From contig MU839845.1 in the NCBI GenBank assembly GCA_030411725.1, positions 372,001 through 436,000 of the forward strand: a stretch of 64,000 nucleotides of DNA. The letters run 5' to 3'. Positions 1 through 10,200 of the stretch are shown here, piece after piece. The notes beneath the pieces were generated by a model. It was not told the DNA's origin. It saw only the letters and a program-made list of their open reading frames with translations, and ran no database searches. Both the position numbers and the translations under genes were made by a program. This DNA comes from Echria macrotheca. Taxonomy: Eukaryota; Ascomycota; Sordariomycetes; Sordariales; Schizotheciaceae. The stretch's first letter is position 1. Each line of letters begins with the position of its first letter.

Positions 1-410
1 GAAGTGAATTAGGGAACGATATTGGGTTGCTCGGATGAGAGTTTGGAGGGGACATTGGCTGCTTTAACGGGACAAACTTGGACGTTCATCGACCGTTCGA
101 TCCTTGATGTGTCGTCTGCTTGGAACCCAGCCTCTCTCTACGATAATTACTCGAAGTGGAAGAAGTTGTGCCTAGCTGTTTGGCCTGGGTAGTGGTGCGG
201 TTGTGGATATAATTCTGTCCCAAGGAAGTCTTGCGAGGTAGAGTTGTGTTGGGAAAGAAACCAAGTTTTTGTCAGGAAGACTACTGAATTTGAGTCTTCC
301 GGCATTAAGCTTTGGTATGAGATTAATTGAAGATCGGTCCTGAGATTCCCGGAAAGCCACCGTGTTCGCAATCTTGTGCTTATACACCAACACCGTGACA
401 ATGTCCACAC
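1..410. other. Non-coding, 3' flank of the first NLR gene
   Basis: This stretch follows the stop codon of the minus-strand hydrolase-NACHT gene and presumably contains its 3' UTR. Short open frames on both strands show no recognisable domain. I see no other feature. Confidence 0.5.
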
Positions 411-3400
411 CTATCTCTTGGACGACTTCTTGGAAACGGCAGCCCCGACGCCTGCTCCTACCGCGACCACAATCACCCCAACAACCAAGCACACCCAGAG
501 CCAAGTGTAGCTCGGTCGACGCCTCTTTTCCTGGGAGTCTAGCGCCTCTTCGGTGGACGCTGCTCTGGACCGGCTCCTAGCTTGCCTTGCATCCCGCGGA
601 GACCCCGGCCGCCAGCTCCAGTCAGGAAACACACCGCTGTTCGGGCGATGATTGTCAACCTTGACATTCTCAGCTACAGCCCGCACCAAACGTCGGTCGC
701 GCTTCGGTATTCGACCTCCGTCGAGATGCGGTGGCGGGCAAAAGTCGACCACCTCCCGGCTCCCCGTGGCCAAGGATACGGGCTCCTCTCCATCCTGCCA
801 TTTTGTCAAAAAGAAACGAACTTCCTCCCAGCAGGTGCGATGTGGGCCGCGCTGCTGGATCCTGGCGAGATCGACGAGACGCCTCGGCGCTGCAAACCCG
901 ACGTGCTCGTGCCAGTAAACCGCTGCGTAGCTGCAGAACCTGTGGTCTTTTATCCGCCTCTGGACCTTGGCCGCCCAATTCCGATCCCGATCTGGCCCCG
1001 GGACATAAGCTGGGCCTGCGTCGTCAAAGTAATCCAGCAAAAGGTACGCTATACAGATGTTGGCGATATGCATGTCGGCCTCTCCATCGCCAAACCGATG
1101 ATAGTACTTGTGGCAGACTAACTTGAGTCCCTTCATGTTAGATTTCCTTTCGGTATGTTTCAGCTCTTTTTCGAGAGCCTCGGAGCGATTCCGAAGATAG
1201 TCCCCCAGCGACGGGTGAATGAGACTCAGCACGGTTGCCCCGTTGCTCTTGTTCATAGCGACCAGCCCTTTACAGCGCTGGTATACCAGTCCGGCAAAGT
1301 TACCCTTGGGAGACTCGTTTATCCGGTCGACGGCCTGCTTGCTGACATGCTGGATCGGTGCTTGGCCCCCAGCGTGATGCATCAGCCCCGTTACCTCAGT
1401 CAGTTCGTACGCCATTCGCAGTTCATCCACGTTCATTGGCTGGATTTGATATGTCAACCAAAACAGGACGTTTCGCACAAACTCCTCGGGCGGCGTCTTC
1501 TCATAGCTTGACTTCTCGTGGTCAGATCTCCCGTGGCCTGACTCCTCGTGGCGCAGCTCCGCGATGCTCTTGAAAATGCTCTCATAGCATGATATCATTC
1601 CGGGTTGTTGGTTTTTGAGCATGTCGGACAGCTTCTCCTCGTTGAGTTTGCGCTCCGTCTGGAGCTGGCTGAGCATGATATGGGCCCAGAGATGCATCCC
1701 CTTGGCTCCATTGACGATTTGCTCGGTGATCTTCTGCTCGAGATCCTTGTTCTTGTGCCGTTTCGCTATCCACTTCGCCGAATTTTGGGCTATGGCGAGA
1801 ATATCCGACTGCGTATGTTCGCCACGTATATTGAATGTGAGAAACTTGGGCAAGTGATCAGCCATGGGGGCTTGGTCGCTCGACAGAACTAGGACCCGGA
1901 GCCGATTCTTGTCGATGTGTCTGAACCCGCCGGCGTTGGCAGATATCCAGTTCAAGAAGCGATACTGAACATCTTTAGTATCTTCACACTGGTCCAGGCC
2001 ATCGATAATTAGTGTAACAGGCCCGCTTTTGGTGGCGCGATCCAGAACCTGGCGCCACAATGTCTCTAATCGACGGTGATTGTTACGGAGAGCTTCTCTG
2101 TCATCGATGGCCGACTGGCTTGTCTCCAGGCATTGGCCGATCAGCGGGGGGAGAGCCAGGAGGATCTCGTGCATCAAGCATAGAAGAACCGAGCTCGCCG
2201 ACCTCTCGCCTTCGATTATATCGCCCAGGAAGCAGCTGGCGACGGTATCTGATTTGACATCGTCGAGTCCAGAAATGTGCCTTGCCAGATGCGTTTTCCC
2301 ACAACCACGGGCTCCCCAAATCCAGAGCCGGCGTTTATCAGTAGATCGGCGATACCACGACTGGAATACCTCCTGGTTCTCGATCCACGTACAGGTACCC
2401 GGCGAAAGAGTTACGTTGCATTTAGACGGGCGGAATCTTGCTACCCCCAACGAAAGAAGAGCTTTTCTTCTTTCGGGGCGTAAATCTAATTTCCCGTATT
2501 GGTGTCAGCAGCAGGGTCTCGCGCTGTGACAACCGGTTGGGGAGCGTCCTTACAGTCAGCCCTTGGGGACTGTTTCTCAATGGCATGTAATGCTTTCCAT
2601 ATTTCTCCAGAGTTCGCCAGAAGTTTACATATCTGATAATGGTGGCCGTCGAGCTCAATACACTCGCTGCCCTGGTCCAATTTTGCGGAGTTGCCCTCAA
2701 CTATCTGAAAGGTATGAGGTTTGAGAAAGTGAATTTGAGGTATGCATTATGCAGGGTAGGGCGACTCACCTTGCTTTGCCCTGAGATTGATTGACTCTCG
2801 GTGAAACTGACAATCATGAGTCCTAATTCGCCTGAAGAGTTTCTGAACTCTTTGGAGGTGCTGTCCAGCCATTTCTTAACTTGCTCGTCGAGGTCAATAG
2901 GCGCATATCTTCTCATCAGACCCTGGCTACTCAATGACAGCCTTCTGAAAACCTCGTTCCATGACAAGGTTCCGAAGCTGCGATGAGGGGTACCGAAAAA
3001 GATCTTCCATAGCGTCAGTGTCCACGAAGGAGGATTATGGATTGCGGGGGCTTACAACGCCATATATTGAGTACAGTATGTCCGAATATCGGTGGTTTAG
3101 GTGCGCGTGTCGATACGCCTGAAATCATTGAGGGCGCAGGTAAGTCCCCCGGGACAGATCAAACTCAGGGGCGGCCACAGAACACCACCCACCTGCTTGA
3201 CGATTATCCCACCAACATTATGTCCAACAAAGATGATTGGGCGAAATCGATCAACGCTCTGCTTTTCTCGACAACGAGCCACCTCCCTGAGGAGGGTTTC
3301 TGAGCAGCGAGATATCTCCTCCGGATCACAGGGTCGTTTAGCAGTGATTGTATGCCGAAAGGTCAGAACTCTGACACGATCCTGTTCTGCTGACCAAAGA

Positions 3401-3597
3401 CTGTGCCCGTCATCCTCCCATGAGTCGACAGGATGCCCGCGAATTCCGTGCACGAGAATAATGCTGGGGAGAGTTAGCTGCGTCCCTTACTTCAGCCAAT
3501 GGCGCACTCACTCCAAGTGTGTCAATTGCTCAGAATCCGGGGCGCAAAGCACAGAGAGACCCAACGGAGGAGGGTCTCGCCGCAGCAGGCTTCTCAT
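411..3597 (-). CDS. NLR-like protein: alpha/beta hydrolase - NACHT - C-terminal membrane helix
   Basis: Six-exon model of 959 aa: exons 3597-3512, 3463-3193, 3118-3056, 3003-2770, 2704-2554, 2485-411. All junctions are GT..AG and keep frame. Residues about 20-265 match the SesB-like hydrolase domain that heads many fungal NLRs, with conserved blocks ILVHGIRGHPVDSW, FVGHNVGG, VIFFGTPHRS and ELDGHHYQICKL. The usual nucleophile serine of GHSxGG is Asn (residue 111), so hydrolase activity is doubtful. The NACHT NTPase follows: Walker A GARGCGKT (about 326-333) and Walker B LIIDGLDQCED (Asp near 430). No WD40, ankyrin or TPR repeats follow. Instead a hydrophobic helix (about 927-952) and a short basic tail end the protein, which suggests membrane anchoring. 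By family, such proteins act in non-self recognition and programmed cell death; that role here is inferred. The start fits the family but has no independent support. Confidence 0.85.
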
Positions 3598-4223
3598 GAT
3601 GCTACTTTGCTGCCCAAGACTCCCCCATTGAACCGTCATCGGGTCGTTGACGAAGAATCCCAACACGCGGACAAAGTTGCCTCTGGGTGGCAAGTCGACA
3701 TGCCGTGTGCAGAGCCCATTGTTTTTGTGGACTGGAGGAAGGCGGGTGCCGCTTGGAGACTGGTTCGTGTAAGTGGCAGCTGCATGCATAGCGCAGAGCC
3801 AACCGAATCGTAATCGGCCACGCCGACATGGTCGCTCTCTGTCGGGCCCCCAAAAGGGGGGAAGAACGGCGACCAGACCCACCACACGAGAGATCAGGCC
3901 GAATCCAGTATATTTCAGCCCATGAACCGGCGTCGGAAGACCGAGCAGCAATCTTCGGACAGATCTGCAGCGAGACGGCATTCTTGGGTCACGAGAGCCT
4001 TGCTGCAAGAAAAGCAGCGGTGCATCATCACAACAACCTATCTTGTTGTTTCCAGTTTCACGACGAAGAACCCTCGAAGGGTTTTGCAGGCCTGTTGTTT
4101 CTGTTTCTGCTCATTAACGGTGAGTTGGCCTATCTCCAGGAGCGGATCTCGCCAGGGTCTGTTAAGGTCACGATTGACATATCCTAGGTTTCCTATAAAA
4201 CTTGAGAGCCATAGGCCACAGCC
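3598..4223. promoter_or_regulatory. Divergent intergenic region between NLR 1 and a small gene
   Basis: 626 bp lies between the start of the minus-strand hydrolase-NACHT gene and the start of the plus-strand 147-aa gene, so it should hold both promoters. A TATAAAA element sits at 4194-4200, only 24 bp before the plus-strand ATG. It may serve a start further downstream or be coincidental. No other motif was recognised. Confidence 0.4.
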
Positions 4224-4667
4224 ATGTCGGAAGGAGGAAGTGTATCGGGATTCGGCAAGGACAGCCCCCCAGGCGGTCGTCCGATTCCTAGAATCAACGT
4301 GCCAGATGATCCCGACAACCGTGTCGATCCGAAGGGAAAGCTTAGGCAAGAAATGGAACGGCACGTGAAGCTGCTACCGAGAGTGGGGGGGAGCAACGAG
4401 GACTTGCGGAGAGGAGAGAGAGAAAAGTTCATCGGAATCCTGGAGAAACACTTTGGCGGAGGCCAGAAAGAGGGTGACGAGTGGGGCACAACTGTCCAGA
4501 GCGAGGCAGACTTTGAGAAATGGGTAAAAGAGCTGAAAGAAGAGCTGGAGACGCTGCGAGATGTGGTTGACCAGCACGAATCCAAGGAGAGGAGATTGGC
4601 CGAAGCCTTGGGAGACCTCGGGCTCCAGTGGGTTTGGGAGGTGGTGGATGACCCAAGCGACCTGTAG
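4224..4667 (+). CDS. Hypothetical 147-aa acidic, helical protein
   Basis: Single open frame of 147 aa that I do not recognise. The first 35 residues are Gly/Pro-rich and probably disordered. The rest is charged and predicted helical, with a short heptad-like stretch (KWVKELKEELETLRDVVDQH) and an acidic C-terminus. There is no signal peptide or membrane segment. The context CAGCCATGTC fits a fungal start. The gene lies between two NLR genes, so it may be a lineage-specific cluster member, but it could also be a chance frame. RNA support would decide. Confidence 0.5.
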   Translation: MSEGGSVSGFGKDSPPGGRPIPRINVPDDPDNRVDPKGKLRQEMERHVKLLPRVGGSNEDLRRGEREKFIGILEKHFGGGQKEGDEWGTTVQSEADFEKWVKELKEELETLRDVVDQHESKERRLAEALGDLGLQWVWEVVDDPSDL

Positions 4668-5655
4668 TTAATGCCCTATGGCACCGACTGGATTCGACCG
4701 AACAAATGAGAAGCACCTAGACCTTGCCTGCCGCTTTCCCGTCCCGCACTGCAAGCCACCGGTTAGCTGCATACACAACTGTGTAAGTCGGGTTGCTGGT
4801 CCTAAACTTGGAGCTGTTCGTGAGTCAAGGTAGGAAGTCGTCCAGAGGAACACTTCGACCTGGAGTTTGTCGTTCCTAGACAGTCAGACTCCGGCTTGGG
4901 CTTCTGTCAGGCAGAAATTGTGCCATTTCGATCTCTCCTTCGACGGCTTTCTGACAGACAGGGTTTCCACGGATCGGGCAGCTGAGTCCGCTGGTCTGCG
5001 AAGGTCTGCCCAACGCTTATCTTGTGTACTGCCATCTCGAACGAGGCGAGAGAACCTCCCGCGTGACCGTGTTAATCTGAGTTCCCATTGGAACAGCCCC
5101 AGAACAAAGCAGAATGGGTGAAGAGAGTGCGAGGCGGGCAAGCATCATGTTATTTGCTAGTGCCGCGGTTTCCTCGCAGGAAATTCGACGTCCAGCGCGG
5201 AGTTCGACGATGTGTAGACCCCATTCACAACTGGCTCCCAGATGTCCACGATCAGTTCTTGGCTGGGCGTGACGACAGAAACCGGGAAAAGAGGACTGCC
5301 TGACACTGGTGCGTCGCCCAGCCGGCAACTGCGAAAGACCTGCGAGACACTGCTCAGCCCAACCAACGTGAAGCCCTTATTACCACGAATGCAGCGGGAG
5401 ATGCTTACTGGTTGCACGGCGTTTCTTTGACCCAGCCTGGCGTTTACTGGGGGTTTGAATTCGTAGTATATAAGCATGGCGGCAACATGCAACTCGACCA
5501 TGGGGAGTGGTCCAGGTTCCCAGCAGACTATCGATACAGACGGAACCATCGGCGCGACCTTGGCTGCCCTGTTTTGGAAATGTGAGAACCCCGGCACATG
5601 GATGATCAGAGCATCACTAATCATCAGAGCAGAACACCTTGACGAAAGTTCGAAA
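4668..5655. other. Intergenic region and 5' leader of the coiled-coil gene
   Basis: No convincing coding frame. A TATATAA element lies at 5467-5473. A probable 5'-UTR intron spans 5582-5632 (GTGAGA donor, CACTAATC branch, CAG acceptor, 51 nt). An upstream ATG at 5476 is in frame with the following gene, but it sits only 3 bp after the TATA element and the frame runs through the apparent intron. I therefore treat this stretch as leader rather than coding. Confidence 0.45.
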
Positions 5656-6507
5656 ATGTCAGCAGCAGCAGTGGCTGTCCCGCCCAAGGGGCCGGGTAAA
5701 AGAAAGACCGATCTCGGCTCCCAGGCGTATGGTCTTGGGTCATCCCCAACAGCCGGCATGGATGCAGTCCCAAGGGGCCGTCAGGCAGATATCGAGGCCT
5801 TGATGGCCGGCATGAAGAGCAAGCTCGCCGGCGCGGTTGGGAAGGCCAATGCTGAGAAGGAGGAGGCTTTGAGGGCCAAGGAACGGCTGGAGCGAGATGT
5901 CAAGGAGGAGAAGAGCAAGGTAGAGGTTTTGGAGAAGGGGCTCAAGACCGTCCCACCACCTCACGCCAACAGGGATCGAGACATCCATGCGCTCGCGAAA
6001 AGGTTGGGTGCCAAAATCGAAGGAACGGTTGGACAGCAGATCAAGTCCTCTCAGCAGCTCCAGAAAGAACTGGATACCGCCAACCAGGCCAAGGGAGAGC
6101 TGGAGAAGGAAAAGAAGGCGCTGGCCAAGGACAAGGATAAGTTGGAGACAGATCTGAGGGCTTCGGAGGACAAAGTCAAGACGCTGCAGAAAGAGAAGGA
6201 GGGGTTGGACAAGGCGAAGGAGGAGCTTACTGGACGGAACAAGGAACTCACCAAGAAAGTGGATGACCTCGGGGTCACGGTCGAATCACTTCAGAGGGAT
6301 AAGAGCGGGCTGCAGACGGAGCTGGCGGATGTCAAGAAGGAGTTTGATGCAGCCAGGGAAAAGGCGAAGATGGAGTTCGAGCAGCACGTCGACAAGATCA
6401 ACCAGTTGCAGGCAGACCTGAAGTATTCGCAGGAGATGTTCGACGCTGTCTACAATCTTCTCGAACAAAGCAACAACTACTTGGACAACGTGGCTAGTAC
6501 GGCCTAG
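5656..6507 (+). CDS. Long coiled-coil protein, 283 aa
   Basis: The first about 45 residues are Ala/Pro/Gly-rich with a basic patch (GPGKRK). Residues about 46-275 are almost continuously charged with heptad spacing (repeated KEEL, EKEKK, KDKLETDL), typical of an extended parallel coiled coil. No catalytic motif, signal peptide or membrane helix is visible. Low complexity makes homology by eye unreliable; similarity to myosin-tail or SMC-like coils would be compositional. The chosen ATG (AAAATGTC) lies after a probable 5'-UTR intron; in-frame ATGs at 5476, 5500 and 5602 are alternatives. The gene lies in the NLR cluster, but no functional link can be read from sequence. Confidence 0.7.
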   Translation: MSAAAVAVPPKGPGKRKTDLGSQAYGLGSSPTAGMDAVPRGRQADIEALMAGMKSKLAGAVGKANAEKEEALRAKERLERDVKEEKSKVEVLEKGLKTVPPPHANRDRDIHALAKRLGAKIEGTVGQQIKSSQQLQKELDTANQAKGELEKEKKALAKDKDKLETDLRASEDKVKTLQKEKEGLDKAKEELTGRNKELTKKVDDLGVTVESLQRDKSGLQTELADVKKEFDAAREKAKMEFEQHVDKINQLQADLKYSQEMFDAVYNLLEQSNNYLDNVASTA

Positions 6508-7266
6508 GTCTGGCGGGGTGTGTGTAGATAGTGCGTAGATAGAAGAAGCAAGAAGAATGCAAATTTTGCACAGGGTGAATCAGAACAGAGACTTGGGAAG
6601 GTGCATTGCTGGAGGTTGAACTTCTCAACACCACTCGACAGCAGATCCCTGCTTGTCTATGCTGTGTGACCACACAGATTCCCCACCTTCTGCAGATCAG
6701 TGGCCCGTGCGCAACCCTGCACAACCGGTGGGGTAAATTTGGAGAAACTGCCCGGTCAAACTGGTCCGACGAAGCTTCTCCAACTCCATATGCAGCCTGC
6801 AACGGACTGCAGCCGACACTGAAATGTCAACCAACTGAACCTGGTGATTTTTCATTCTGCATCTCCACGGCCTTTTTCATACTGCCAGCCCCCCATTGAC
6901 CAAAATATGAGACATCCTCTCACATTTCCAGCACCCAGCAGGCAGCTTTCTGGCTGTCGTCGGCCATATCTCTGCAGCCAATCAGGCCGAGCCCGACGCA
7001 TCAATGCATCCCAGCCCGACGTGTTCCCTCGCCAATCACCCGAAGATGCCTTCGCAGGCCTGTGGCCGCTCTGTCCACAACATGATGGATTCTTTGAGAG
7101 GCCTCAGCCGTAAATCCACAGTTGGCGATACCGAGCCGGCGGGAATTCTAGGTGGTGCTTAGGCAGGGAAAGGTGTGAGGCCCGGCTTGCACCGCTCGCT
7201 ATGCCCTTTCTCTTTACGCGTCTTCATCCTTCTTCTAGTCTTTGGCGACTGTAGATCAACGACAAT
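6508..7266. promoter_or_regulatory. 3' flank of the coiled-coil gene and promoter of the NACHT-WD40 gene
   Basis: No supportable gene. Two CCAAT boxes (6978-6982 and 7032-7036) lie 230-290 bp upstream of the NLR start codon, a plausible place for CBC/HAP binding. No TATA element was recognised close to the start. Confidence 0.4.
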
Positions 7267-10200
7267 ATGGCGCCCAGAAACGGCTCAGTCAAGAGTCCCA
7301 CAGCTGTTGGGGATGTTCGCGAGGCTCCCGCCGAGAATCGATCGGTCAGGAATGTCACGGCTCTTCGCGATGTGCGGATCATGTTAGGGGACTTGCATAC
7401 TACTCGTAAGACACGCTGCTTGGTTAGCAGAACAAACCCCGTCTGATTTTCTCGGTCCTAGACTTGCACTCCCGACGTACAGACCCCTGGTACATAAACG
7501 CCAAAGTCGAGAAAAGCCGGATAGAGAGTTCGAGCGGCGGGCTCCTCCCCGACGTGCATGAATGGGTCTTCGACGAAAACAAAACTGACTTTCGTGATTG
7601 GCTGGAGGGAACTTCGAAGCCTGTCCTCTGGGTCAACGACCGGTCAGGCAAGGGCAAGACAATGATGCTTTGTAGTATCATCAACAAGCTGCAGGCCCGA
7701 AGCTCGTCGACTGGGGACATCTTGGCGTTTTTCTTCTGTCAAGCCAAAGCTGCACACCGAGCAAGCAACGCCATGGCGGTGTTGAGAGGTCTTATCTACA
7801 TGCTCATTGACTGCCGAAAGTCACTCTCAGCTCACGTCCGGAGGGAAGAGGAGAGACCCGACATACAGTTTTTCGGAGACCCGTCCACATGGGATTCGCT
7901 TTGCAACATTTTCCTTCGTATACTTGCGGATCTGAACCGACAGGATCGTTCTGTATACCTTCTCATTGATGCTTTGGATGAATGTGAAGCCGGCACAGAG
8001 AGGGATGGATTCTTCTCTCTTTTAGTGAACGAGGCCATGAACCCGGAGTCACGCATCAAGTGGCTCCTGGCAAGCCGCCGCGATCAGAAGATTGAGGATT
8101 ACCTTCGGGGAGCAAGGGACGGACACCGGCTTGTCGAATTGAACCTGGAACACCATCCGACAGAGATATCCGTAACTATCGACGCTTACATCGACAGGTC
8201 TGTCTGCAGCATGGTCCCACATGAAACCGAGCAAGCTCAAGAAATTAGAGCCAAGTTGAAGCAAAGGCTGCAAGAAAAGGCGGGAGGCGACTTTTTATTT
8301 GTGAATCTGGCCGTCAAGAGGCTCTCTGGCAAACCTCCCCACAATATGGACTCGGATTTGGAAAAGATGGACATGGGGATTCCCGAGTTCTACACCGAGG
8401 CAGTGAGGCGGATTTGCAGTCTCAATGCGTCCGAAATTTCTCTCTGCCTGCGCCTTCTGGCCTTCGCCATTATCGCGTCTCGTCCGTTACGGGATGAGGA
8501 GGTCATCGCCTTGGTGCCAGAGCTGCTCGACGTGGAGCTCGTCGTCTTGGTGCCAGGGCCGCTCGACGTGATAAATCGAGCCAAGGTATATTGCAGCCCT
8601 TTTTTGATCATTGGCACAGGCACTCTCCAACTTGTCCACAAGTCAGCCAAAGAGTTTCTCTGCAACGACCAGAACCTTCGCGGTATTCTTCACTCTTATC
8701 AGGGAGACCTCTTCAAGAGGTCGCTCAAATGCATGGAAAATGCGTTACGCCCTGACATTTGCAATCTTCGGGACCCCGGATTCTCCCTCCCGTCCACCGA
8801 CATATCGAAGAATGAGTTAGTAAAGGCAGAGTACGCTTGTGTCAGTTGGATCGAACACTTTCTGGAGAGCTCGGCGGCTTGTGTCGCTTCGTGTTATGGA
8901 GATATTCTCGACTTTCTACAAAACAGATATCTCTGTTGGTTGGAAGCTGTGAGTCTTCTAAACCAACTGCCACGAATCCGGTTGAACTGGGTCAAACTCC
9001 TGCAGTTTCTCCGACAACATGTAAGTTCGGTTGCCCCGGCCCCCAGCCCCCAGCCCCAGAATTGCACTCTTATTGTTCAGTTCAACTAATTACCGCCATA
9101 ATATTCAGTATGCCCAGGCACCCGAAACAAAGCAGCTTGTTAAGCTGGCCGAGGACGCTTACCACTTCCTGAGCCAATACGGAGCACTGATCATGGCTCA
9201 TCCGCTGCAGGCTCACCATGCCGCCCTCATTTTCGCACCTCAGGATAGCAAAATCAAGGCAAATTATGCGGCCCGGGGGCCTAAGTGGCTACAGCTGGTC
9301 ACGCAGACCGAAAAGCGCTGGAGCCCTTGCATTTGCACCCTCGCGCCAGAGACCGAAGTTGCCGGTTCAATTGCACTTTCGCCTGGCAGCGCACGACTAG
9401 CATCAGTGCATTTCAACGTAAACGGACCAGGAAAGCATGTGAAGATATGGGATTTGACCATGGGTTCTGTGCATCAGTCTATCGACTGCGAGGCTAGCTG
9501 GATGGCCTTCTCCCCGGTGAATCCGGAGCGTCTCGCGATCACCAGTGAGCAGGATCTACAGATCTGGGATCTGTCTTCCCGCCAATGGCTCTGCGCCAAG
9601 TCTGGGCTGCAAATCTCGTCGGCCGCCGTCTCACCGAATGGAAATATATTCGCAACAGGGGGAGGGGATTCCATCCTCATCTGGGATTGGGACGGAAACC
9701 GGATCCTCCGAATCAGCATTACGGAAGATCTGAGGTCGCTATCTTTCTCTGCAGACGGCAGAAGACTTGCGTCGGCTCACCCCTCGAAGATCTGTTTATG
9801 GAACTCGAGAACCGGCAACCCTGAAAACCGGGAGCTCGAAGTAACATGTTCTCCGAACCTCGTCAGCTTCTCACTCTCCGAAGGAAACACCATGTTGGCC
9901 GCAGCCACCAGTTCACATCTTCAGAGTTGGAAATCGCCCTTCGACAGCTCCCCTGCTACAATTGAAATAGGTGATCCCGAGGACTCTCTTCGCGGACTAG
10001 CCTTCTCGTCCTGTGGTTCGCTTTTTGCCGTAGCTTACGGGCATGTGATAAAAACTCGCCTTGTGGACGGAGAAAACTGGGTTCAGACGCTAATTGGTTA
10101 CGATCGATACATTATATCCATGGCGCTCTCAGCGGAGGAGAAGCTGCTCGTTACGGCGGGCGAACAAGGCCTGAAAGTGTGGGATTTGACAATGAAAGGC

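Noticed and set aside
4680..4720. Minus-strand B-box-like GGTCGAATCC
   Set aside because: The flanking T-stem does not pair and no acceptor stem or A-box is found at tRNA spacing.
5476..5655. Extra 60 N-terminal codons on the coiled-coil gene
   Set aside because: The ATG is 3 bp from a TATATAA element and the frame crosses a good 51-nt intron, so this is more likely leader.
9031..9108. Separate WD40 gene starting at an ATG at 9031
   Set aside because: This ATG lies inside an intron with GTAAGT donor and TTCAG acceptor. Splicing joins the NACHT frame to the WD40 frame in phase, giving the standard NLR architecture.
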